Below, in pieces: positions 1 through 6,223 of a DNA stretch of 64,000 nt. The notes under the pieces were generated by a model. It was not told the origin of the DNA. It saw nothing but the letters and a program-made list of their open reading frames with translations, and searched no databases. Numbering within the stretch: position 1 is the first letter of the stretch; each line of letters opens with the position of its first letter. A program made the position numbers and the translations under genes. The DNA comes from Parabacteroides gordonii MS-1 = DSM 23371 (GTDB lineage Bacteria; Bacteroidota; Bacteroidia; Bacteroidales; Tannerellaceae): the NCBI RefSeq assembly GCF_000969825.1, contig NZ_KQ033919.1:2660671-2724670 (forward strand), in the 5' to 3' direction.

Positions 1-1395
1 AAAGAATATGCAGGACGCCCGGCCAAGAACGTTTCCAGAATCGATACCGTATATGTAGTAAGCACATTAGGTTATTACGATGGCAACGATTACAAATCGG
101 ATAAGAAAGATACATTGGCTATCCTTCCGTATATCGTGAAAAACGATGCTAACGGCGAATATGTAAGATATGGAGTTGACTCTAATATCAAGGATAACGA
201 TCTGATGAAGCATTATGTATGCAATCCGTTCAATGGTGAAAGTACATTGGATGAAGCAGGTGCTAAGGCTGCTGCCCAGCGTTTCGCTCTGAAGATGAAA
301 CCGAACGGTACTTACAACCTGGTTGAGATCGATCAGACTGATGATAAGATTGGTTCATATAAGACTAATACATTAGGCGATTTGAAGATGTATGCCGGAA
401 CCAGCGAAAACAATGGTATTACTAACCGTGCCGACATCTATGACCAGACAGAAAACGACCTGTTCGTTGTAGAAAAGATGGATGCTCCTGCATATCGTAA
501 GATCGCTATGGGTGATACGATCCGTATCTACCGTGCTGAAAACGATGCACAGGTGGTATATGAAAAGGGTGAATTCCTGAGCATTGCAAATGCAGTTCAG
601 TTCCCGAAAATCAATCCTGCTCTGTATGTCGACACCGCTTATGTAGATCGTGGCAACAACAACCGTTGGGAATATTTGTTGACAGTGGAAGCTGTTCGCA
701 AGATTGTGAACGACGATTGCGGTATACCTTCTCACGAGAAGTTCCATGCCGATACTACTTACGGACGCTTCCTGGTTAACCTGATGGATTCTGCCAATGT
801 ATATGCCGAAACGCATATCCATGACAACAAGTACATCAACGAAGAAGATGGCGAAAGCTATGCTAAGCTGGGCTTCGTGAAAGGTTATCATACAAAAGAT
901 TCTTTGTTCGTAGAACGAGTAGCCGGTAAGTTCGATCGTCTGCCGATGGATAGAAAAGCAAACTCTCATAGCGTAGCTAAGTTTGCCTTCCGCATCGTAG
1001 ATCAGGATACTAAATCATTCGTTATCGAAACAGGCCGTAAAGATTTCGGTTCAAGCGAATACGCTGAAAAGCCGGGTTATCTGAAATGGTTGAACGGTGT
1101 ATTAGTTGTAGTAGATGACGTTAAGAAAGCCGACATCTTCAACTTGAATGCTGACGAAACTCGCATCCCGACAGCCAACGAAGGTATCAACGCAAGTGAA
1201 GTATCAGTAATTGCTAAAGAAGGTGCAGTTGTTATCAACGGCGCTCAGGGTAAGAAAGTTACTATCAGCAACGTTCTTGGTCAGACAATCGCTAACACAG
1301 TTCTTTCTTCCGGCAACGCTACCCTCTCTGCTCCTGCAGGTATCGTAGTAGTAGCCGTAGAAGGCGAAGCAGCTGTAAAGGCAATCGTAAAATAA
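1..1395 (+). CDS. DUF6383-type secreted surface protein, C-terminal part (5' end outside window)
   Basis: The frame is open from base 1, so the gene starts to the left; the first in-frame TTG at 115 is not a credible start. What is visible (about 464 residues) aligns along its length with the C-terminal third of the protein at 48074-51916: both carry the STLGYY/STMGYY block, the RTENDLFVVE/QTENDLFVVE block, the YGRFLVNL/EGRYLVNL block and a nearly identical last 60 residues. The end has NGAQGKKVTISNVLGQT and finishes KAIVK, which resembles a T9SS C-terminal sorting domain (G.KVTI.N.LGQ, then a short strand and terminal lysine). DUF6383 assignment is from recall of the family; cell-surface or secreted location through the T9SS encoded at 11-17 kb is inference. 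Codons are more GC-rich than in the second copy. Confidence 0.85.
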   Translation, partial: KEYAGRPAKNVSRIDTVYVVSTLGYYDGNDYKSDKKDTLAILPYIVKNDANGEYVRYGVDSNIKDNDLMKHYVCNPFNGESTLDEAGAKAAAQRFALKMKPNGTYNLVEIDQTDDKIGSYKTNTLGDLKMYAGTSENNGITNRADIYDQTENDLFVVEKMDAPAYRKIAMGDTIRIYRAENDAQVVYEKGEFLSIANAVQFPKINPALYVDTAYVDRGNNNRWEYLLTVEAVRKIVNDDCGIPSHEKFHADTTYGRFLVNLMDSANVYAETHIHDNKYINEEDGESYAKLGFVKGYHTKDSLFVERVAGKFDRLPMDRKANSHSVAKFAFRIVDQDTKSFVIETGRKDFGSSEYAEKPGYLKWLNGVLVVVDDVKKADIFNLNADETRIPTANEGINASEVSVIAKEGAVVINGAQGKKVTISNVLGQTIANTVLSSGNATLSAPAGIVVVAVEGEAAVKAIVK

Positions 1396-1430
1396 TAGAA
1401 ACTATTTATAATCAATAAATTTAAATTTGA

Positions 1431-1546
1431 CTGCGCGGTTGATGCCCTATACAAGAATCAACTAATTACCCCGTGAGGGCGAACAAGCAGTCGTATTAAT
1501 ACTAAAGTAATGAAATAAAGTTCTTCTGTTCGATCTCTGTGAAGAG
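1431..1546 (+). ncRNA. Structured 3' element, copy A (putative RNA element downstream of DUF6383 gene)
   Basis: About 40 bases after the stop codon lies a block also present after the second DUF6383 gene (51945-52080). Visible structure: CGCG (1434-1437) can pair with CGTG (1472-1475), and GTTGAT (1438-1443) with ATCAAC (1457-1462); a conserved AATTACCC loop separates the two right-hand strands. A conserved single-stranded tract (GGCGAACAAG, then CGTATTAATACTAAAG) follows. The other copy keeps the pairing with CGCG in place of CGTG. Function unknown; it may be a 3' UTR regulatory or stability element. Confidence 0.5.
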
Positions 1547-1563
1547 CAAAAACAGACAAAAAC

Positions 1564-1593
1564 AAAGCCCGGAGGATTCGTCTTCCGGGCTTT
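1564..1593 (+). terminator. Intrinsic terminator of the left DUF6383 gene
   Basis: AAAGCCCGGA and TCCGGGCTTT form a strong stem around a short loop, followed by a T-containing tract. A related hairpin stands at the same place after the second DUF6383 gene. Confidence 0.85.
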
Positions 1594-1669
1594 CGTCGTT
1601 AGAAATAATTCAAACATAAACATCCAACAAGATGAAAAAAAACAAACCTCTCATGCGGCCCCTTCTTCA

Positions 1670-2020
1670 TTGGAAGCGCTGCACAGCGAAATCGAACGGC
1701 TGCGCCGGATGAAACAAACCGACGGCAGGCTGTCGCGTAGTAATGAACGGCTGTTGAAGCATTACAAACAACTCCTCAGGGAGTTGCTCGGTGCCGCAGT
1801 GATCTATCCCGAAGACCGACGTCGGGTGCCAACTACGGAACATGTGCGGATCGCATTCGATATGGGAAAGATAAACAGCTACCTGAAGGAGCGCAGCGGC
1901 GAAAAACATGACGGGAAGCTTCTCCATCTGATGCTCGACATCTTCGATTTCGATGTTTCCCCCAGAACCATCCTGCGATATTACTACATGTCGGAAGATG
2001 AGAAGAAAACAGGTAAATAA
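1670..2020 (+). CDS. Small conserved-looking basic protein, start codon out of frame after a poly(A) tract
   Basis: The 116-residue frame is rich in Lys, Arg and Glu with an N-terminal helix (EALHSEIERLRR) and a tyrosine-containing C-terminus (TILRYYYMSEDEK); I do not recognise the family. There is no in-frame ATG. TTG at 1670 is the only start-like codon, but an ATG at 1632 is followed by exactly eight A residues and would join this frame as MKKKQTSH... if one more A were present. So the natural start is probably 1632, and the gene is either switched off by a one-base slip, expressed through slippage on the A tract, or hit by a sequencing error. It is the first gene of the cassette running to 6216 and lies about 210 bp before the primase-like gene. 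Confidence 0.55.
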   Translation: MEALHSEIERLRRMKQTDGRLSRSNERLLKHYKQLLRELLGAAVIYPEDRRRVPTTEHVRIAFDMGKINSYLKERSGEKHDGKLLHLMLDIFDFDVSPRTILRYYYMSEDEKKTGK

Positions 2021-2229
2021 ATTTTACCCCTCTCCGCTCTAAAAATGACCGGCTATGGAGGCTCTGTGTTGTCTCTTGCACGGCTCAGACGGCTTCAGGG
2101 CTGTTTCGGGCTTTGCCGAAGAGTGCCCGAGTCCTCTGTATCCGGTCTTTTTTAAGGCTTTATCCTTCGAAACGAAATGGCTAACTTTCGCGTATAATAA
2201 ACCGGCCTCAGGGCACAATACTAAACATT

Positions 2230-4437
2230 ATGAATGCAACATCCTCTGTTTCCTTTTTTGAGAGACTTTACCTACCGGCTTCCAACCCCCTGACCCTCGA
2301 AGAGATCATCATCCTGATCCGTACCCGCCGCTGGGAACATGGGATAACCGCCTACCGGGCTGCACTGGCTGCCGGCGACAAGGAAGGAGCGGGGAAGCTG
2401 AAAAGCCAACTACCCGGCTTCACCCCGTCGGGATCGTTCGACGGCGGTCACCGTGCCAACCAGCTGAAAACCTACAGCCGTATCATAGGCCTCGATTTCG
2501 ACCATGTGCCCGACCCGGCTGCCCTGGCCGCCCTTTTCCGGGGACTGGCTTTTACGCTGGCCCTTTTCGTCAGCCCCGGCGGGCAGGGACTGAAAGTGTT
2601 TGTCGTGGTCGATACCGACCGCGAACACCATGCCGCCGCCTTTGCTGCGGTGGCTGCCTGCTACGAACAAGCGTCGGGGCTCACGGCCGACCGTGCCTGT
2701 AAGGATATCTGCCGCTGCTGTTATGTCAGCGACGATCCCGAAGCCTGGTACAATCCCGATGCCGAAACCTTTTCCCCCGCTTCCGTTGTTCCCGCACAGG
2801 TGTTTGTACACGACTGGCTGCGCGCCCATCCCGCCCTCGAAGGCAACCGCAATCACACCGTCTACCGTCTCGGTTGTGAGGCCAACCGGCGGGGCTTCAA
2901 CGCGGAAGAAACAGCCCGTTTCAGCGTACCCCTGTTGCAGGCTCCGGACTTTTCCGAAGAAGAAATATTGCAAGCCTTATCGTCTGCGTATCAGGGTAAT
3001 ACCTGCGAACACGACACCCGCCGGAATACCGGAAGGACACAAAAGGACAAAAAGGACACCGCCACAATTTCAGGTGAGGAACTGCGTGAACGTACCCCTT
3101 TTCTACCGTTCACAATCACCGACGGCCTGCCCCCGTTACTGGCCGATGCCCTTCGCTTCTATGCCGACCGTCGGGAACGCGACATGGCTTTTCTGGCCGC
3201 CTGCACCGTATTGAGCGCCTGCCTGCCGGGTGTGTGGGGCGTATATAACCGTAAGCGTGTCTACCCCCATCTTTTCACGGTCGAAGTGGCTCCCCCGGCT
3301 ACCGGTAAAGGCTGTATCAACGATATGCGCTGCCTGGCCGACCGGTACGCCTCGCTGATCGAAGCGGAGACAAAGCGCAAGGAGGACGACTACCTGCAGC
3401 AACTCGAAGAATGGGAGTTGAAAAAGACGCTCGCCCATCAGAAGAAGCAACCGGTCAGGATGGCGGATGCCCCGCAAAAAGCATCCACCTGCTATTTCTT
3501 TATCCCTACCCAGATCACCAAGGCGAAGCTGCTGATCCATCTGGCCGAGAACGGCGAGACGGGCGGCCTGATGGTAGACAGTGAGATCGATACCCTGCTC
3601 AGTGCCGGGCGGCAGGACTACGGCCAGTTCGACGACCTGCTGCGTAAGGCTTTCCAGCACGAACCGGTGGCTTCTTCACGGAAGACCGGCAACGAGATGA
3701 TACGCATCGAACGTCCGCGTCTGGCTGTGTTGCTGGCCGGTACGCCGGGACAGTTTTCGCGGCTGGTGCCGGATGTGGAGAACGGTTTTGCCAGCCGCCT
3801 GTTGCTTTATACCTGCCGGAGCCAGGCGGTATGGCAGGATGTATCGTCGGCGGGCGAGGCGATCCATTTCGATACGTATCTCAGCACGCTCAGCGAACGG
3901 GTCATGGAGGTTGCCCTGCTGTTGCGTAAGCGTCGTTTGCAGGTATTGCTTACGCAGGAGCAATGGGTGGAACTGAACCGTCATTTCGAGCGTCTGCTGC
4001 ACGAAACGGATGTGTTTGGCGACGAGACCTTCCTGGGTGCCGTAAAGCGTCACGGACTGATGGCCTACCGCCTCTGTATGATCTTTACGGCGCTCGAAGC
4101 CGCCTCGCTCGATTACGGGGTGGATAAGCAATATTGCAACGCCGTGCATTTCCGTGCCGCCCTGGCTATCGTGGATGTCTGCCTCGAACATAGCCGCCTG
4201 CTGATGACGCAGTTGAAAGCATCCGACGAGACACCCGAGTTGACCTGTCCGGATTATTTCCGCCAGCTGTTCGACCGCCTGCCTGCCGAGTTCAATCTCT
4301 CCGACCTCTATGCGCTCACCCAGGCGGTAGGTATCAGCGACCGCACCGTCCGCCGCCACCTCTCCCGTCTGGAACCGCAGTACATCACCCGCCTGTCTCC
4401 CGGCCTCTATCGCAAAACGACTACCCCCGCCGCCTGA
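2230..4437 (+). CDS. Primase/helicase-like protein (BT4734-like N-terminal domain, DUF3987, winged helix)
   Basis: 735 residues. Residues about 20-180 carry the BT4734-like (VirE N-terminal) signature: GLDFDH at 87-92, SPGGQGLK at 115-122 and CRCCYVSDDP at 161-170, resembling the acidic, S-G-K and D/R motifs of archaeo-eukaryotic primases. A Lys/Asp linker (about 269-282) leads into a DUF3987 domain with a P-loop-like APPATGKG at 354-361 and a Walker-B-like MVDSEIDTL. The C-terminus (LYALTQAVGISDRTVRRHLSRL) looks like a winged helix. Family knowledge places such proteins next to HU-like and lysozyme-like genes in Bacteroidales, as here; a nucleic-acid priming/unwinding role is inference. The linker and the stop codon each lie in one arm of a 41-bp inverted repeat. 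The start ATG at 2230 is the first in frame with the N-terminal domain. Confidence 0.85.
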   Translation: MNATSSVSFFERLYLPASNPLTLEEIIILIRTRRWEHGITAYRAALAAGDKEGAGKLKSQLPGFTPSGSFDGGHRANQLKTYSRIIGLDFDHVPDPAALAALFRGLAFTLALFVSPGGQGLKVFVVVDTDREHHAAAFAAVAACYEQASGLTADRACKDICRCCYVSDDPEAWYNPDAETFSPASVVPAQVFVHDWLRAHPALEGNRNHTVYRLGCEANRRGFNAEETARFSVPLLQAPDFSEEEILQALSSAYQGNTCEHDTRRNTGRTQKDKKDTATISGEELRERTPFLPFTITDGLPPLLADALRFYADRRERDMAFLAACTVLSACLPGVWGVYNRKRVYPHLFTVEVAPPATGKGCINDMRCLADRYASLIEAETKRKEDDYLQQLEEWELKKTLAHQKKQPVRMADAPQKASTCYFFIPTQITKAKLLIHLAENGETGGLMVDSEIDTLLSAGRQDYGQFDDLLRKAFQHEPVASSRKTGNEMIRIERPRLAVLLAGTPGQFSRLVPDVENGFASRLLLYTCRSQAVWQDVSSAGEAIHFDTYLSTLSERVMEVALLLRKRRLQVLLTQEQWVELNRHFERLLHETDVFGDETFLGAVKRHGLMAYRLCMIFTALEAASLDYGVDKQYCNAVHFRAALAIVDVCLEHSRLLMTQLKASDETPELTCPDYFRQLFDRLPAEFNLSDLYALTQAVGISDRTVRRHLSRLEPQYITRLSPGLYRKTTTPAA
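3034..3074 (+). repeat. Left arm of 41-bp inverted repeat in the primase-like gene
   Basis: Lies in the codons of the interdomain linker (KDKKDTATIS). It contains three AGGAC units spaced by A-rich runs, followed by ACCGCCACAATTTCAGG. The reverse complement of 4433-4473 matches it at 40 of 41 positions. Confidence 0.85.
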
Positions 4438-4473
4438 AATTGTGGCGGTGTCCTTTTTGTCCTTTTCTGTCCT
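4433..4473 (-). repeat. Right arm of 41-bp inverted repeat, over the primase-like stop codon
   Basis: Reverse complement of the left arm with one mismatch (seventh base). The gene's TGA (4435-4437) is inside it. The two arms enclose the DUF3987 and winged-helix part, about 1.36 kb. Confidence 0.85.
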
Positions 4474-4664
4474 TTGCTCTTTCAAATGCTTATTAATCAG
4501 TAGCCTACCCTATGACGTACCCTGCAACACCCTATATCGTGGGAGGGAGTACCCTTTAGGGGGGCGGGGGATAGGTTATAGGGTGGTTTTTCCTCTTTCT
4601 TCCCCATCTTTCCACTCTCTCCCTCTCTTTCCGTTGCTTTCCGCTGGCCGGGCGGGGGTGGTTG

Positions 4665-4672
4665 TATCTTTG
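4665..4672 (+). promoter_or_regulatory. Putative -7 element of the HU-like gene
   Basis: TATCTTTG fits the Bacteroidetes consensus TAnnTTTG and lies about 40 bp before the HU-like start. No good -33 TTG at 19 bp was found, so this is a partial match. The rest of 4474-4664 is pyrimidine-rich without a gene I can support. Confidence 0.45.
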
Positions 4673-4713
4673 TTATGTGATTAATAAACAAGGTGTTTTA
4701 CTTAAAAAACTAA

Positions 4714-5175
4714 ATGATTATGCCAGCAAAGTACACATTAGTGTTGCGCAAGGACATGCGCAAAGGGGCTGCGGAAGACAGCAAGTTATATTATGCCAAT
4801 GCGAAAGCGGCGGGAACCTGCGGGATGTATGAATTGTGCGATCTGATCTCGCTGTCGTCTACCGCTTCGCCGGGCGATGTGCGGTTGATCCTCGACTCGC
4901 TGATCGAGGTGATGAAGCGCAGTTTGGGGAAAGGGGAAGTCGTACAGGTGGGCGAACTGGGTAATTTCCAGTTGCAGTTCGGCAGTACCGGTACGGCGAC
5001 GAAGAAGGAATTCAACCAGGCGTTGATCAAAAGCAAGCGTATCGTATTCCGTCCCGGTAAGGTGTTGCGCGACTCGATCAGCAATTATTCCTTTGAAAAG
5101 ATACCCGAACCGTCCGACACCACAGGGGGCAACGAAGGCGGCGGTGGCGAAGACGACCGCCCGGTGATCGAGTAA
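4714..5175 (+). CDS. HU-family (HU-HIG type) DNA-binding protein
   Basis: 153 residues. The core (residues about 5-120) shows the HU layout: a KYTLVLRKDM strand, two helices containing LRLILDSLIEVMKRSL-like sequence, then GEVVQVGELGNFQLQF and a late RIVFRPGKVLRDSI strand, matching the Bacteroidales HU-like proteins that begin with an extra strand. The tail is Gly/Asp/Glu-rich (GGNEGGGGEDD), as often in this subfamily. Start: ATG at 4714 or ATG at 4720 (MPAKYTLV); the latter matches the usual family start, and the sequence does not decide. It follows the primase-like gene on the same strand and ends 8 bp from the converging DUF4248 gene. Role: DNA binding, probably within the cassette. Confidence 0.85.
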   Translation: MIMPAKYTLVLRKDMRKGAAEDSKLYYANAKAAGTCGMYELCDLISLSSTASPGDVRLILDSLIEVMKRSLGKGEVVQVGELGNFQLQFGSTGTATKKEFNQALIKSKRIVFRPGKVLRDSISNYSFEKIPEPSDTTGGNEGGGGEDDRPVIE

Positions 5176-5182
5176 CCACCCC

Positions 5183-5407
5183 TCAGGGCTCACCCAGGTG
5201 GTGGACGATATAGTCTTTTTGCCTGGGTGTAAGGAACTTCTTACGGGGATGCCATCCGGAGGCTTCCAGTTGGTCGACGAGCTTGTCGCTTACGCGAACC
5301 CATTTCAGCAGCTGCATCGTAGCACTTTTCTGAGAAATATTCGGGAAATATTGCAAGGCAAGCTCGCCCCATCCCCATACTCTGTTTTGATTGAATGAAT
5401 TTTCCAT
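5183..5407 (-). CDS. DUF4248 domain protein
   Basis: 74 residues: WGWGELALQYFPNIS...LKWVR....L...GW.PRKKFLTPRQKDYIVHHLG. This matches DUF4248, a short helical family typical of Bacteroidales and commonly seen opposite HU-like/lysozyme genes. The pattern (GELA..Y.P..S..SA...L..W, then a second helix pair) recalls a small helix-turn-helix, so DNA binding is a reasonable guess, not shown. It is the only minus-strand gene of the cassette, lying between the HU-like gene and the glucosaminidase, and could act as its regulator. Confidence 0.8.
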   Translation of the reverse strand: MENSFNQNRVWGWGELALQYFPNISQKSATMQLLKWVRVSDKLVDQLEASGWHPRKKFLTPRQKDYIVHHLGEP

Positions 5408-5490
5408 AATGCTTGTTATTGAAGGTTTGTATAGCTATAAATATACTAATAACCAGGCATATATGCAAACATTAAACACTTAAATTACGT

Positions 5491-5982
5491 ATGAAAAAAG
5501 ATCAACAAGTGCAGTATCTGCAAACCTGTCTGTCGGCGGCCGAGAAGGCAGGTTACACGTATGACATGAACCCGGTAATGATCCTGGCACAGGGTGCCCT
5601 GGAAAGCGGCTGGGGTACTTCCTTCCTGGCCAGGGAACATCGTAACTACTTCGGCATTATGGGGTATGGCGCATCGAATGGCTATTGGCACGGTGAGAGG
5701 GCCAGGATAGAGGGGGCGAACGGGGTACATTATTTCCGTCGTTATGGCGGGGCGGAATTCTCTTTCCTGGATTTTGCCCGGCTGATCCGCAGCGGTTATC
5801 ATCGTGCCTGGAGTTTCAGCCGCCAGCCGGAAGCCTATGCCAAGGAGATTGCCTACAGCCCCTATATCAGCGAACAGAACGGGGATAACCGCGAGCAGTA
5901 TCGCCGCAGCCTGGTTGCCGTCTACGAGCAGATCGTCACATTAAAGGATATGTACGATTGGATGCGGGGCAGGGCGGCATAA
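5491..5982 (+). CDS. Glucosaminidase-domain peptidoglycan hydrolase (lysozyme-like)
   Basis: 163 residues, essentially one glucosaminidase domain: ILAQGALESGWGTSFLAREHRNYFGIMGYG, where the Glu of LESGWG is the expected catalytic acid, followed by FRRYGGAEFSFLDFARLIR and YSPYISEQNGDN, all typical of endo-beta-N-acetylglucosaminidase folds. No signal peptide is visible, so export would need a holin-like partner or lysis. The downstream small protein with a hydrophobic stretch, 12 bp away, is a candidate partner. Such an enzyme without an export signal is the usual pattern for phage endolysins. Confidence 0.88.
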   Translation: MKKDQQVQYLQTCLSAAEKAGYTYDMNPVMILAQGALESGWGTSFLAREHRNYFGIMGYGASNGYWHGERARIEGANGVHYFRRYGGAEFSFLDFARLIRSGYHRAWSFSRQPEAYAKEIAYSPYISEQNGDNREQYRRSLVAVYEQIVTLKDMYDWMRGRAA

Positions 5983-5994
5983 CCGGAAATAATT

Positions 5995-6216
5995 ATGAAC
6001 TATAAAACAACGACTACAATGAACAAACTAAGACAAATCCTGCAATTTATCAGGGCCCTGCTGGGCTTTTTGTTGGGCCTTAAAAAGAAGGAGACAAATG
6101 AGAAAGAAGAGAAAGTGGCTCTGCCGGACAATCAGCCGGTGGTGGCTCGTGTGTTACCCGGTGATACTCCCTGCTGTTATGTACAGCAGGGAGTATGGGT
6201 GGTAAAGATGATCTGA
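5995..6216 (+). CDS. Small hydrophobic/basic protein downstream of the glucosaminidase
   Basis: 73 residues from ATG 5995, or 65 from the in-frame ATG at 6019 (MNKLRQILQFIRALLGFLLG). Residues after that ATG form a short amphipathic/membrane-like helix (LRQILQFIRALLGFLLGL) followed by a charged run (KKKETNEKEEK) and a short tail. I do not recognise a named family, though small membrane peptides at this place in Bacteroidales lysozyme cassettes are common. A holin-like or membrane-anchoring role is inference. A strong hairpin (6164-6192) lies inside its last codons. Confidence 0.55.
   Translation: MNYKTTTTMNKLRQILQFIRALLGFLLGLKKKETNEKEEKVALPDNQPVVARVLPGDTPCCYVQQGVWVVKMI
6164..6192 (+). repeat. 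11-bp perfect hairpin inside the end of the small ORF
   Basis: ACTCCCTGCTG and CAGCAGGGAGT pair perfectly around a 7-base loop. No T-run follows on either strand, so it is not a classical terminator. It may separate the two converging transcripts ending at 6216 and 6224. Confidence 0.6.
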
Positions 6217-6223
6217 GTATCGC

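Noticed and set aside
2055-2261. 68-codon open frame between the small basic protein gene and the primase-like gene
   Set aside because: It overlaps the primase-like start by 32 bp, has a Cys/Phe-rich composition without domain features, and is better read as leader sequence. The stretch 2021-2229 otherwise shows no gene.
3676-4485. Long antisense frame under the DUF3987 part
   Set aside because: Shadow of a GC-rich gene; Gly/Gln-rich, no domain. It is relevant only to the inversion idea.
4442-4691. Two overlapping small frames after the primase-like gene
   Set aside because: Low-complexity Pro/Ser/Leu sequences in a pyrimidine-rich intergenic stretch; no start signals.
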